The position numbers were made by a program, and so were the translations under genes. Below, piece by piece: positions 15,339 to 23,742 of a DNA stretch of 24,917 bases. The stretch is taken from positions 1-24,917 of the forward strand of contig CAZHDI010000044.1 of NCBI GenBank assembly GCA_964531285.1, read 5' to 3'. This stretch comes from CAZHDI01 sp964531285 (lineage in GTDB: Bacteria > Pseudomonadota > Alphaproteobacteria > JAJFIK01). Numbering within the stretch: position 1 is the stretch's first letter; every line of letters starts with the position of its first letter. The notes beneath the pieces are model-generated. The model made no database searches. It was not told the origin of the DNA and saw only the letters and a list, made by a program, of their open reading frames with translations.

Positions 15339-15367
15339 TCGCCGCTCGCCAGGAAAGGGCGCGCCCC

Positions 15368-16654
15368 ATGCACCATTTCGATTATCACGCCGGCTGGCTC
15401 CATGCCGAGGATGTGCCGCTCACCCGCATCGCGGAGGAGGTCGGCACGCCGGCCTATGTCTATTCCAGCCAGACCCTGACCCGGCATTACCGCGTCTTCA
15501 CCGAGGCCATGGCCGGGCTCGACGCCCTGGTGTGTTTTGCCGTGAAGGCCAATTCAAATCTCGCCGTGCTCGCGACCCTGGGCGGGCTGGGCGCCGGGGC
15601 CGATGTGGTCTCGGGCGGCGAATTGGCGCGGGCACGGGCCGCCGGCATTCCGGGCGACCGGATCGTCTTTTCCGGTGTCGGCAAAACCGAGGCCGAAATG
15701 GCCGCCGCGCTGGATGAGCGCATCCTCCAGTTCAATGTCGAATCCGAGCCCGAACTGGAGCTTCTGGCACGCATCGCCAAGGCCAAGGGCACGACGGCGC
15801 GCATCGCCCTGCGCATCAATCCGGATGTGGACGCGGGCACCCATGAGAAGATCTCCACCGGCAAGGCGGAGAACAAATTCGGCATCCCGCTCGACGATGC
15901 GGTCCGGCTCTACGGCAAGGCTCAGGCCCTGGACGGCCTCGAACCGGTGGCGGTGGCGATGCATATCGGCAGCCAGATTACCGCGCTCGATCCGTTCGAA
16001 GCGGCCTTTCACAGCCTGAAGGATCTGGTGACGGCCTTGCGCACCCGGGGGCACCGCATTATCCGCGCCGATCTGGGCGGCGGATTGGGCATTCCCTACG
16101 ACCATGGTAAGCCGAGCCCCCCGCCGCTGCCGGCGGATTATGCCGCCGTCGTGCGCAAGGTCTTCGACGGCACCGATCTGAAGCTCGTCTTCGAACCGGG
16201 GCGGATGATCGCGGGCAATGCCGGCATCCTGCTGGCCAAGGTGCTTTATGTGAAAAACAGCGCGGAGCGGCGCTTCGTCATCGTCGATGCGGCGATGAAC
16301 GATCTGGTTCGCCCGACCCTCTACGGGGCCTGGCACGACATCCAGACCGTGCGCGAGACCGGAGCGGACACGCCGATCATGCCGGCGGATGTGGTGGGGC
16401 CGGTCTGCGAATCCGGCGATATCTTCGCCAAGGACCGCCCGTTGCCGCCGGTCGACCAGGGCGACCTTATCGCGTTTATGTCGGCTGGGGCATACGGGGC
16501 GGTGCAGGCCTCGACCTACAACACCCGGCCCTTGGTGCCGGAAGTGCTGGTCCACGGGAGCGAAGCCGCTGTTGTGCGTGCACGCCCGGCGATCAGCGAC
16601 CTTCTGGCCCTCGACCGCTTGCCCGCCTGGCTCAAAAATGCCGCAATAAAGTGA
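15368..16654 (+). CDS. lysA: Diaminopimelate decarboxylase (LysA)
   Basis: A 428-residue fold-type III PLP enzyme that decarboxylates meso-diaminopimelate to lysine. The PLP lysine is Lys60 in CFAVKANSN. HIGSQI and a Gly-rich phosphate-binding block (LGGGLGIPY) are present, and the active-site Cys347 sits in VCESGDIFAKDR. The start has AGGAAAGG about 9 bases upstream. It is full length. It completes lysine synthesis with lysC. The higBA pair stands immediately upstream where other alphaproteobacteria often carry argH and a small lipoprotein gene (my recollection). TIGR02302 follows after 37 bases and is likely in the same operon. Confidence 0.96.
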   Translation: MHHFDYHAGWLHAEDVPLTRIAEEVGTPAYVYSSQTLTRHYRVFTEAMAGLDALVCFAVKANSNLAVLATLGGLGAGADVVSGGELARARAAGIPGDRIVFSGVGKTEAEMAAALDERILQFNVESEPELELLARIAKAKGTTARIALRINPDVDAGTHEKISTGKAENKFGIPLDDAVRLYGKAQALDGLEPVAVAMHIGSQITALDPFEAAFHSLKDLVTALRTRGHRIIRADLGGGLGIPYDHGKPSPPPLPADYAAVVRKVFDGTDLKLVFEPGRMIAGNAGILLAKVLYVKNSAERRFVIVDAAMNDLVRPTLYGAWHDIQTVRETGADTPIMPADVVGPVCESGDIFAKDRPLPPVDQGDLIAFMSAGAYGAVQASTYNTRPLVPEVLVHGSEAAVVRARPAISDLLALDRLPAWLKNAAIK

Positions 16655-16691
16655 CGTTGTTACGGACGGTACGGAGCATCGAGCACGGATT

Positions 16692-19496
16692 GTGACTCAA
16701 CAGAAACCCCACAGCCCCCGGCCGCATCGGCGCGGCGCGGCGCTGCCGGCTTTCGTAGCCTGGCGGCTGAGATTGGCGCGTGCCGCGATGCTGTGGGAGC
16801 GCGTGTGGCCGGCACTGTGGCCGGCGACTGCGGTTCTGATCGTCTTTTTGATCTTGAGTTTTCTGGACGTCTGGCGCGTCGTGCCGCGCGAAATCCAGGC
16901 GCTGGCGTTGTTCGCGACGGTGTTCGCCACCGTCTTTCTGCTCTGGCGGCACCTCACCCGGACCCAGATCCCGGAGCGCCGGGAGGGCCTGCGCCGCCTG
17001 GAAACCGAGAGCGGCCTTGAACACCGCCCATTGACCAGTTTCGAGGACCGCCCCGTGGCGCGGGGCGTCGATCCGGCCTCCGATGCCCTCTGGCGGGTCC
17101 ACCGGGCGCGCCTTGCCGAGAAAATCCGCCATGTCGGCCTCGTTCTGCCGCGCACCCAGGCGGCCAAACGCGATCCTTATGCCTTGCGCCTGCTGCTCGT
17201 GTTGGCGTTGGGCGTGTCGGTGCTGATTGCCGGCGCTGAATGGGGCGACCGGCTGCGCAGCGCCATTGCCCCGCTGATGGGCCCGCCGATTCCGTCCGAT
17301 GCCCGGGTCGATGTCTGGATCCTGCCGCCGGACTACACCGGCGCGCCGATGATCGCGCTGACCGGCGACGGGGCTCAGCCCGCCGCTGACGGCGCCGCCG
17401 CCGAACCGATTGCCATCCCCACGGGCTCGCGGCTCATGGCGCGCTTTTCGGGCTATCCGGGCCGCCCGGCCCTGGCTCTGAAGCCGCTGGACCGGCCCGG
17501 CCGCCAGAGCGTCGCATCGAGCGCGCCCAAGGACGGCGCGCTCCAGGCCGAGACTCTCATCGACGCGCCGACCCGCGCCGAGGTCCGCTATCGCGGCCGG
17601 ACCCTGGGCGCCTGGGACCTCACGGTGCGCGCCGATGTGCCGCCGGTGATCACCATGACGGGCCCGCCCATGCCGACCGCGACGGCCTCCGTGCGGTTCG
17701 CCTATGAAATCAGCGATGATTATGGCGTCGAGGATGTCCGCGCGCTGATCACCCGTCCGCCGCGCGATGAAACCGAAGCCACCCTTCTGGCCGATGACGA
17801 ACCCAGCGGCGCCGGAATCACGCCGGATTACCGGGCCGTCTGGCCGCGCGCCGGGGTCCCGGTGACGGTCACCCTGCCCAAGCCCGCGAGCCGGCCCGGC
17901 ACGAGCCAGGAAACCGCCCTCGAAAACCTGGCCGCCCACCCCTTCGCGGGCGAGGAGGTAATCGTCCAACTCGCCGCCACCGATGGGGCGGGTCAGGAAA
18001 GCTTCAGCGAGGGCCAGCGGGTCACCCTCCCGGAACGGATCTTCATCGATCCCTTGGCCCGCGCGCTTATCGAACAGCGGCGCTATCTGGCGCACAATCC
18101 CGAAGATGTGTTCACCGTGGCCACGGCGCTCGATGCGCTGACCGCCGGTGCGGATGCGTTTATCGACGACTCCATCGTCTATCTGGCATTGCGCTCGGCC
18201 TATTGGCGTCTGGCGCATCATCCGCGCCCCGACGATGTGCGCTCGGTCTATGACATGCTGTGGGATACCGCCCTGCGGATCGAAGACGGCGATCTCTCCG
18301 AAAGCCTGCAACGCCTGCGTCAGGTCCAGCGCATGCTGTCGGATGCTTTGAACCGTCAGGCCCCGGCCGATGAAATCCGTCAGCTGATGGCCCAACTGCG
18401 CGAAGCGCTCGATCAATATATGGCCGATCTGATGCAGCAGGCCGACCAGATGGCCGCCGAACCGGGCGCCGATACGGTCGATGCGCGCGATCTTAATTCG
18501 ATCCTCCAATCGATCCAGCAGATGGCCGAATTGGGCGCCCACGATCAGGCGCGCAACATGCTGGCCGAGCTGAATCAGTTGCTGGAAACCCTGCGCCCCG
18601 CGGCGAATGGCGGTGGCACCGGCAATGGCCAGCGCGAGGCCTCGCCCCAGGAGCAGGCGCTCACCGAGGCGCTGGGCGATTTAAGCGACATCATCAGCCG
18701 CCAGCGCGGCCTGATGGATGAGACCTATCGCAATACGGACGAAGCCCAATCCGGCGGCCAGGGCTCGCGGGTCGATCAGATGCGCGAGGCGTTCCGCCGG
18801 GCCCTGCGCACCGGCACCCCGTTCAATCTGACCAAGCGGCGCGACGAAACCCTGGGCGATTTCGCCAATTCCGAAGGCCATCGCGGCGGCGCGGAGTCGG
18901 ATTTGCTCCGTAAGCTGATGCGCGAGGGTGACGACGGTACGGTCAACACGCGGCCCGACATGCCTGCAACCCGCCAGCCCGGACGCGGCGCCTCGGCGCC
19001 GACCGGCGGGGATCAGCGCCGGGCCGAAGCCCCGGCACCGGGCGGCGGCGGCACCGATCTGTCAGGCGAGCAGGATGCGGTGCGCGAGGCGCTCCGTGCC
19101 CTGAACGAAGAGTTGCGGCGGGCCGGCCTGACCGCACCGACGGATCTCGACGCGGCGGACCGCTCCATGGCGGCCTCGGGGCAGGATCTGCGCCGGCCCG
19201 ATTTCGATGCCGCGCTGGACGATCAGCAGGCCGCCCTCGATCAGTTGCGCGCCGGGGCCGAAGAGATGGCCGAAAACCTCATGCAGCGCCAGGGTAACCG
19301 GCGCGGCGGCAGCGCCGGGCGCGATCCATTGGGCCGGGAGACCGGCGACGGCGCCCGCGGGTCGATCCAATTGCCGGATCTGACGGATCTTCAGCGGGCC
19401 CGTGCCATCCTGGACGAGTTGCGGCGCCGGGCCGGCGAACGGACCCGCCCGCGCATGGAACTGGATTACTACGAGCGCCTGCTGCGCCAGTTTTGA
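16692..19496 (+). CDS. TIGR02302 / DUF4175 family membrane protein
   Basis: A 934-residue protein. Three transmembrane helices (about 38-59, 69-87 and 165-181) lead into a large region expected in the periplasm. That region includes a beta-rich part, a SSYGVEDV-like DDYGVEDVRAL block, and from about residue 480 a Gln/Glu/Arg-rich coiled-coil stretch (repeats such as LMQQADQMAAEPG, LQSIQQMAELGAHDQARNML). The C-terminus ends in ARAILDELRRRAGERTRPRMELDYYERLL, typical of the family. Function is unknown; it is conserved after lysA in many Alphaproteobacteria. The start is GTG (16692) with no strong ribosome binding site, so it may be translated after lysA. Confidence 0.9.
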   Translation: MTQQKPHSPRPHRRGAALPAFVAWRLRLARAAMLWERVWPALWPATAVLIVFLILSFLDVWRVVPREIQALALFATVFATVFLLWRHLTRTQIPERREGLRRLETESGLEHRPLTSFEDRPVARGVDPASDALWRVHRARLAEKIRHVGLVLPRTQAAKRDPYALRLLLVLALGVSVLIAGAEWGDRLRSAIAPLMGPPIPSDARVDVWILPPDYTGAPMIALTGDGAQPAADGAAAEPIAIPTGSRLMARFSGYPGRPALALKPLDRPGRQSVASSAPKDGALQAETLIDAPTRAEVRYRGRTLGAWDLTVRADVPPVITMTGPPMPTATASVRFAYEISDDYGVEDVRALITRPPRDETEATLLADDEPSGAGITPDYRAVWPRAGVPVTVTLPKPASRPGTSQETALENLAAHPFAGEEVIVQLAATDGAGQESFSEGQRVTLPERIFIDPLARALIEQRRYLAHNPEDVFTVATALDALTAGADAFIDDSIVYLALRSAYWRLAHHPRPDDVRSVYDMLWDTALRIEDGDLSESLQRLRQVQRMLSDALNRQAPADEIRQLMAQLREALDQYMADLMQQADQMAAEPGADTVDARDLNSILQSIQQMAELGAHDQARNMLAELNQLLETLRPAANGGGTGNGQREASPQEQALTEALGDLSDIISRQRGLMDETYRNTDEAQSGGQGSRVDQMREAFRRALRTGTPFNLTKRRDETLGDFANSEGHRGGAESDLLRKLMREGDDGTVNTRPDMPATRQPGRGASAPTGGDQRRAEAPAPGGGGTDLSGEQDAVREALRALNEELRRAGLTAPTDLDAADRSMAASGQDLRRPDFDAALDDQQAALDQLRAGAEEMAENLMQRQGNRRGGSAGRDPLGRETGDGARGSIQLPDLTDLQRARAILDELRRRAGERTRPRMELDYYERLLRQF

Positions 19497-19506
19497 ACAT
19501 CCCTAT

Positions 19507-19532
19507 GGACATGCGCCAGCCGGCGCATGTCC
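19507..19532. terminator. Perfect 11-bp hairpin after the TIGR02302 gene
   Basis: GGACATGCGCC (19507-19517) pairs with GGCGCATGTCC (19522-19532) around an AGCC loop, 10 bases after the stop codon. No T-run follows, so a role as an intrinsic terminator or RNA 3' end stabiliser is uncertain. Confidence 0.55.
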
Positions 19533-19542
19533 GAGTGCCCGG

Positions 19543-19613
19543 CCAGCCCACTCCCCCTCCCGACCACCCAATGAGGGTACCCTTGTGGGTGGTCGGGAGG
19601 GGGAGTGGGCTGG
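19543..19613. repeat. 71-bp palindromic element with perfect 28-bp arms
   Basis: The left arm 19543-19570 (starting CCAGCCCACTCC) is exactly complementary to the right arm 19586-19613. The 15-base spacer itself contains the palindrome AGGGTACCCT. The arms are strongly strand-biased (C-rich, then G-rich). It lies between the convergent TIGR02302 and hpt-like genes and could stop transcription from both sides. It resembles dispersed palindromic repeats of bacteria, but its copy number in the genome is not visible here. Confidence 0.85.
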
Positions 19614-19690
19614 TGATGCTTCACCAAAAAAACGTGGCGGGTATCGAATGCCCGCAGCTGCTAGGGCAGAAGGGGCGCACCGAGATCCGT

Positions 19691-20248
19691 CTAGGATCCC
19701 TCTTCCATCACGCCGACGAACGGCAGGCCGCGATAGCGCCCGGCGGCATCCATGCCATAGCCGACCACGAACGCATCCGGACAGGCAAAGCCCGCATAAT
19801 CCGGCGCGATGGTCAGGGCACGGCGCGCCGCCTTGTCCAAGAGCACGACCGAGCGCACCGCCGTCGCCCCCCGCGCTTCCAGATGGTCGATCGCATAGCG
19901 CAGGCTGCGTCCGGAATCCAGAATATCGTCGATAAACAGCACCGGCCGGCCGGCCACATCGATGGTGAGATCGCGCACCAGGGTCACCGCCCCCGACGAG
20001 ACGGTCGCCTCGCCATAACTGGCCAGTTGAATGAAGGCGAGTTCGGGATGGCAGCCGGCCCGGCTCAGCGCCCGCATCATATCGGCGGCAAACATGAAGC
20101 CGCCCTGGAGCGCGCACAGCGCAATCAATCGCCCACCATGTGCATCGAGCGCGGGATCGGCGACGATCTCGCGCGCCAGGTCCTCGGTCCGCGCGGCGAT
20201 GGTATCGGCGCTGAACACTTCACGGATCCCCGGCCGAGGCTCGCTCAC
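19691..20248 (-). CDS. hpt: Hypoxanthine/purine phosphoribosyltransferase-like protein
   Basis: A 185-residue type I phosphoribosyltransferase. The PRPP loop is PVLFIDDILDSGRSL (102-116), and the C-terminal hood CPDAFVVGYGMDAAGRYRGL is the signature of hypoxanthine-guanine phosphoribosyltransferases. It should salvage hypoxanthine or guanine to IMP or GMP in the cytoplasm. The start is GTG (20246-20248), overlapping the stop of the upstream gene (GTGA), so the two are probably translationally coupled. The gene ends about 80 bases from the 71-bp palindrome. Confidence 0.86.
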   Translation of the reverse strand: MSEPRPGIREVFSADTIAARTEDLAREIVADPALDAHGGRLIALCALQGGFMFAADMMRALSRAGCHPELAFIQLASYGEATVSSGAVTLVRDLTIDVAGRPVLFIDDILDSGRSLRYAIDHLEARGATAVRSVVLLDKAARRALTIAPDYAGFACPDAFVVGYGMDAAGRYRGLPFVGVMEEGS

Positions 20249-20964
20249 GGCTCGGCCTTGACGAAATCCACCGTGATGTCGATGGCATTGAGGGGCGGGT
20301 TATCCAGAGCCACGGCGAAGCTGTTGGAGGCCCCCGGCGCCAGATGACGCTGCTGAAGGGTGAGCGTGCGGGCATAAAGCTCGATGCCGTGTTCATCGCT
20401 CATGGAAAACCGCAGGAGCGGGATCGCCTGGGACGCCTTGCCCACATTGACCACCTCGCCCCAGACATCGAGCCGGGTGCGCATTTCCGGGTCGGCCCAG
20501 CGGAAGTCCACATTGCGGAACTCCAGGGTCTGCTCGCCGACCGCGATGCCCAGGGTGTCGTAGACCCCGCGCATCTCCGGCGCCATGGCCGCGACCTCGA
20601 CCCGGTACTGATAGAGCGCCGCGAGCAGCGCGAACACGCCAAGCGCCAGGAAGATCACGACCGGCACGCTGCTGGGCGGGCGCCGGACGGGATCCACCGC
20701 ATTGCGCGGCAGGGGCCGCGGCGGCGCCACGGCACCCGGCACGGCCACGGTGGCATAAGCCTGTTGAGGGCGGACCGGAACCGGCGGGGCCGCCTGACCT
20801 TCGGGGACGATGGCCGGCAGGCTGCCGGAACGGCTGTCTTCGCCGGGCGGATTTTGAAACCAGGAATGACCGCATTTGGCACAGCGCACGGTGCGCCCAT
20901 GGGGCGTAAAGCTGCCCGCATCGGTCAAATACCGCGTGGAACACGCCGGACACGTCAAGATCAT
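20245..20964 (-). CDS. MJ0042 zinc-ribbon membrane protein (DUF3426-like)
   Basis: A 239-residue protein. An N-terminal zinc ribbon, MILTCPACSTRYL...VRCAKCGHSW, uses Cys5, Cys8, Cys28 and Cys31. A Pro-rich linker follows, then a transmembrane helix at about 100-118 (VPVVIFLALGVFALLAAL) and a C-terminal DUF3426-like beta domain. This family has no defined role, though its location divergent from ftsE-ftsX is recurrent in Alphaproteobacteria (from memory). It overlaps the hpt-like start by four bases. The 283 bases upstream to ftsE should contain both promoters. Confidence 0.9.
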   Translation of the reverse strand: MILTCPACSTRYLTDAGSFTPHGRTVRCAKCGHSWFQNPPGEDSRSGSLPAIVPEGQAAPPVPVRPQQAYATVAVPGAVAPPRPLPRNAVDPVRRPPSSVPVVIFLALGVFALLAALYQYRVEVAAMAPEMRGVYDTLGIAVGEQTLEFRNVDFRWADPEMRTRLDVWGEVVNVGKASQAIPLLRFSMSDEHGIELYARTLTLQQRHLAPGASNSFAVALDNPPLNAIDITVDFVKAEP

Positions 20965-21171
20965 GTCGCGTCAAACCCTTCGCCCTGCCCGGCCCCATCC
21001 GCGCCGCCGGCCCTTGGACCGGTATCGGATGCTCACGCCCGCCTGATGCGTACAATACCCCAGTTACCGCCAAGGGTTAACCGGCCCGCCCGGATTGCTC
21101 AAGACCGCACCGGTGCCGCCCGCCTGAGCGGCCCAATTCCGCCACATCTGGCAGCCAATCGGAGACGGCCT

Positions 21172-21202
21172 CTGTCTGCGGCCCGCGAATCGGCGCAGAC
21201 AG
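21172..21202. repeat. Inverted repeat upstream of ftsE
   Basis: CTGTCTGCG (21172-21180) and CGCAGACAG (21194-21202) are perfect 9-base arms separated by 13 bases, ending 45 bases before the ftsE start. It could be a leader hairpin of the ftsEX mRNA or a regulator site. No T-run follows. Confidence 0.5.
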
Positions 21203-21247
21203 GCAGAGGTGTCCCGATGGGGGACATATGCGCAAGACGGACACGCC

Positions 21248-22051
21248 ATGACCTTCGCCGGACCAGGCAACAGCGCGGTGGTGCGCTTTGAAAATGTGGG
21301 CATGCGCTACGGCCTGGGGCCGGAGGTGCTGCGCGACATCACCTTCGAGATGGAGCCGGGAACGTTCCACATCCTCACGGGCCCGTCGGGCGCGGGCAAG
21401 ACCTCGCTCCTCAAGCTGATGTATCTGGCGCACCGCCCCTCCCGCGGTCTGATCTCGATGTTCGGCCAGGACATGGCCAATGTGGCGCGCAACGATCTGC
21501 CGTTCCTGCGCCGGCGCATCGGAACGATTTTCCAGGAGTTCCGCCTGCTCGACCACCTGACCGCCTTTGAGAATGTGGCGATGCCCCTGCGCATCGCGGG
21601 CATGGCACCGCAGGACTATGAGAACGATGTGCGCGAACTTCTGAACTGGGTCGGCCTTGGCGACCGCATGGAGGCGCGCCCGCCCACGCTCTCGGGCGGG
21701 GAGAAGCAGCGGGTCGCGATTGCCCGCGCGGTCGTTGCCAAACCCGATGTGATCCTCGCCGATGAGCCGACCGGGAATGTGGACCCGGATATGGGCCGGC
21801 GGCTTCTCCATCTGTTCCTTGAACTGAACAAGCTGGGTGCCAGCGTGCTCGTGGCCACCCACGATACCCACATCGTCGAGGAGGTCGGCGGCCCGAACCT
21901 GCATATCGAAGCGGGACGGCTGAAACAGGTCCGCCGGGCCAGCCGCGAAACTCCCGTTCTGCGCGCCGACCGCGACGAGATGGCAAGCCGCCCCGTGCCG
22001 TCGATGATGAAACCGACCGGAGCGGACGCCAAGGATGAGGCCAGGTCATGA
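21248..22051 (+). CDS. ftsE: Cell division ATP-binding protein FtsE
   Basis: A 267-residue ABC ATPase. Walker A is GPSGAGKTS (about 45-53), the Q-loop is IFQEFRLLDHLTA, the ABC signature LSGGEKQRVAIARA, Walker B VILADEPTGNVDP and the switch His lies in LVATHDTHIV. With FtsX it controls peptidoglycan hydrolases at the septum. I chose the ATG at 21248 (MTFAGPGNSAVVRF) over an in-frame GTG at 21209. About 40 residues follow the usual ABC end, longer than E. coli FtsE (about 220), with a basic, flexible tail. Its TGA overlaps the ftsX ATG (ATGA at 22048-22051). Confidence 0.95.
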   Translation: MTFAGPGNSAVVRFENVGMRYGLGPEVLRDITFEMEPGTFHILTGPSGAGKTSLLKLMYLAHRPSRGLISMFGQDMANVARNDLPFLRRRIGTIFQEFRLLDHLTAFENVAMPLRIAGMAPQDYENDVRELLNWVGLGDRMEARPPTLSGGEKQRVAIARAVVAKPDVILADEPTGNVDPDMGRRLLHLFLELNKLGASVLVATHDTHIVEEVGGPNLHIEAGRLKQVRRASRETPVLRADRDEMASRPVPSMMKPTGADAKDEARS

Positions 22052-22986
22052 TTGCCATGTCCCGCTCCGACCGCCTGGGCACGGCCGCCCTCGCGTCCTT
22101 GAAGGCGTTGAGCGCGCCGTCGCAAAACATCATTCCGGCCGGCGCCGCCTCGGGCCGCCCGCTCTACGCGGTGATCGCGGTCATGTGCTATCTGGCCAGC
22201 ATCGCCCTGGGGCTCACCCTCACCGTGCGCCAGATGGCGAGCGAATATGCCAAGGATCTGAGTGGCGCGATCACCGTTCAGCTCAAACCGTCCGATGCCG
22301 CCGATCCGGACCAGCAGATGAGCCGCGCGCTTGAGATCCTCAACGGCACGCAGGGCCTTTACGACATTCAGGCCCTGACCAGCGGCGATGCCGAGGCCCT
22401 GGTGGAACCCTATATCGGACGCGGCAATCTGCCCGCGGATGTTCAGATCCCGCAGCTTGTCGATGTGCGCATCGATCCCGATGCCCGCCCCGATCTCGAT
22501 GCTCTCGCCGCGCGGCTTGCCGCCAATGTACCGGGGGCGGAACTCAACGACCACTCGCGATGGAAGGCACGGCTGCTCGCCTTCTCCTCGTCGCTCCAAG
22601 GGGTGTCGGTCGCCGCGCTTCTCCTGATCGTGCTGGCGGCGGTGGCGATCGTGATCTTCGCCACGCGAGCTGCCATGGCCGCCAACCAGCAGGTGGTGGA
22701 GGTGCTTCACCTGATCGGCGCGGAGGACGGGTTCATCGCCTCGGAGTTCCAGGACCATTTCCTGCGCCTTGGCGTCGTCGCCGGGCTGACCGGCGCGGCC
22801 TGCGCCGCCGCCACCTTGTGGCTCATGGGCCGGGTCGCGGGAGCGGAAGCCGAGATGTTCATTCCCGGCCTGGCCCTGGGATGGACCGCCTACGGATCGC
22901 TGATCCTGGTGCCGATCCTCAGCGGCGTCGTCGCAATGATCACCGCCCGGCTCACCGCCCTCGCGGTCATTGGCAAGGTGCTGTAG
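22048..22986 (+). CDS. ftsX: Cell division protein FtsX
   Basis: A 312-residue protein. It has four transmembrane helices (about 40-60, 186-206, 241-260 and 281-302), with the periplasmic domain between the first two, as in the FtsX/MacB-like permease group. It forms a complex with FtsE and transmits ATP hydrolysis to periplasmic murein hydrolase activators. The first ATG (22048) overlaps the ftsE stop; a second in-frame ATG at 22057 is possible. The helix pattern and the ftsE neighbour make the identity secure even though FtsX sequences diverge. Confidence 0.93.
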   Translation: MIAMSRSDRLGTAALASLKALSAPSQNIIPAGAASGRPLYAVIAVMCYLASIALGLTLTVRQMASEYAKDLSGAITVQLKPSDAADPDQQMSRALEILNGTQGLYDIQALTSGDAEALVEPYIGRGNLPADVQIPQLVDVRIDPDARPDLDALAARLAANVPGAELNDHSRWKARLLAFSSSLQGVSVAALLLIVLAAVAIVIFATRAAMAANQQVVEVLHLIGAEDGFIASEFQDHFLRLGVVAGLTGAACAAATLWLMGRVAGAEAEMFIPGLALGWTAYGSLILVPILSGVVAMITARLTALAVIGKVL

Positions 22987-23071
22987 CACCGGCGCACCAA
23001 GCCCCCTTCCGTTCACCCGGTTCATCGCGCACACTGGCGCGAAAGGCTCGGTTCTGGAGGGAGGCAACCCC

Positions 23072-23695
23072 ATGGATTTCGCTTTGGTGATATTGGGCGT
23101 ATCGGCGGCCCATGCGGCGGCGGCGATCAGCCCGGGACCCAGCTTCGTGGTCGTGGCCCGGACCGCGCTCGCCCAATCGCGCACCGCCGGCGCCTGGTCC
23201 GCCGTCGGCATGGGCCTCGGAGCGGTGATCTGGGCCTGTGCCGCCGTGTTCGGGCTGAAGCTTCTGTTCGCCGCGGCGCCCTGGCTCTATACGGTCATGA
23301 AGATCGCGGGCGCGGCCTATCTGTTCTACATCGCGGTGATGTTGTGGCGGCATGCGGAGGAACCGCTGGCGATGCCCGGATCGGCCGGCGCGCCGGAGCG
23401 GGCGCGGGGTTCGGCCCTGTGGCGCGGGCTCCTGACCCAGCTATCCAACCCGAAACCGGCGGTGTTTTTCGGCTCGGTCTTCGTGACCCTGATCCCCGCC
23501 GACGCCCCGGCGCTGTTCTATGCCGTCATCCTGCCGCTGATCTTCGTGGTGGAGACCGCTTGGTATGTGTTCGTTGCCTACGCCATCACCACCCGGCCCC
23601 TGCGCGAGCGCTACCGCCGCCTCAAGGCTCATATTGACCGGGGGACCGGCGCGGTGCTGGCCGGACTTGGGCTGAAGCTGGTCTTCGACCGGTAG
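23072..23695 (+). CDS. LysE/RhtB family amino-acid exporter
   Basis: A 207-residue inner-membrane protein. The family opening AAISPGPSFVVVARTALAQSRTAG is present (about 17-40), several hydrophobic segments follow, and the LLTQLSNPKPAVFFGSVF block is typical of RhtB/LysE transporters. These export amino acids or small homoserine-lactone-type compounds; the substrate cannot be told here. The ATG at 23072 has a strong ribosome binding site (GGAGGGAGG), which excludes the upstream in-frame ATG at 22970 inside ftsX. It lies 85 bases after ftsX on the same strand and may be co-transcribed with it. Confidence 0.92.
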   Translation: MDFALVILGVSAAHAAAAISPGPSFVVVARTALAQSRTAGAWSAVGMGLGAVIWACAAVFGLKLLFAAAPWLYTVMKIAGAAYLFYIAVMLWRHAEEPLAMPGSAGAPERARGSALWRGLLTQLSNPKPAVFFGSVFVTLIPADAPALFYAVILPLIFVVETAWYVFVAYAITTRPLRERYRRLKAHIDRGTGAVLAGLGLKLVFDR

Positions 23696-23730
23696 GACAG
23701 AGCCTGGATGCGCCGTCCGTCAAACGGTTC

Positions 23731-23736
23731 TATAAT
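23731..23736 (+). promoter_or_regulatory. -10 element of the His-rich gene; probable leaderless transcript
   Basis: A perfect TATAAT at 23731-23736. The ATG at 23743 is where transcription would be expected to start (6-8 bases downstream). No ribosome binding site lies before this ATG. The -35 is not recognisable. The imperfect inverted repeat CCGT-CAA-ACGG just upstream could be a regulator site. Confidence 0.6.
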
Positions 23737-23742
23737 CATGAG

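Noticed and set aside
16632..18542. A 636-codon open frame on the minus strand opposite TIGR02302
   Set aside because: His/Arg/Gln-rich with no recognisable motif, fully antisense to a family-recognised gene with transmembrane helices.
21616..23211. A 531-codon open frame on the minus strand across ftsE-ftsX
   Set aside because: Antisense shadow; the plus strand shows all ABC ATPase motifs and the FtsX helices.
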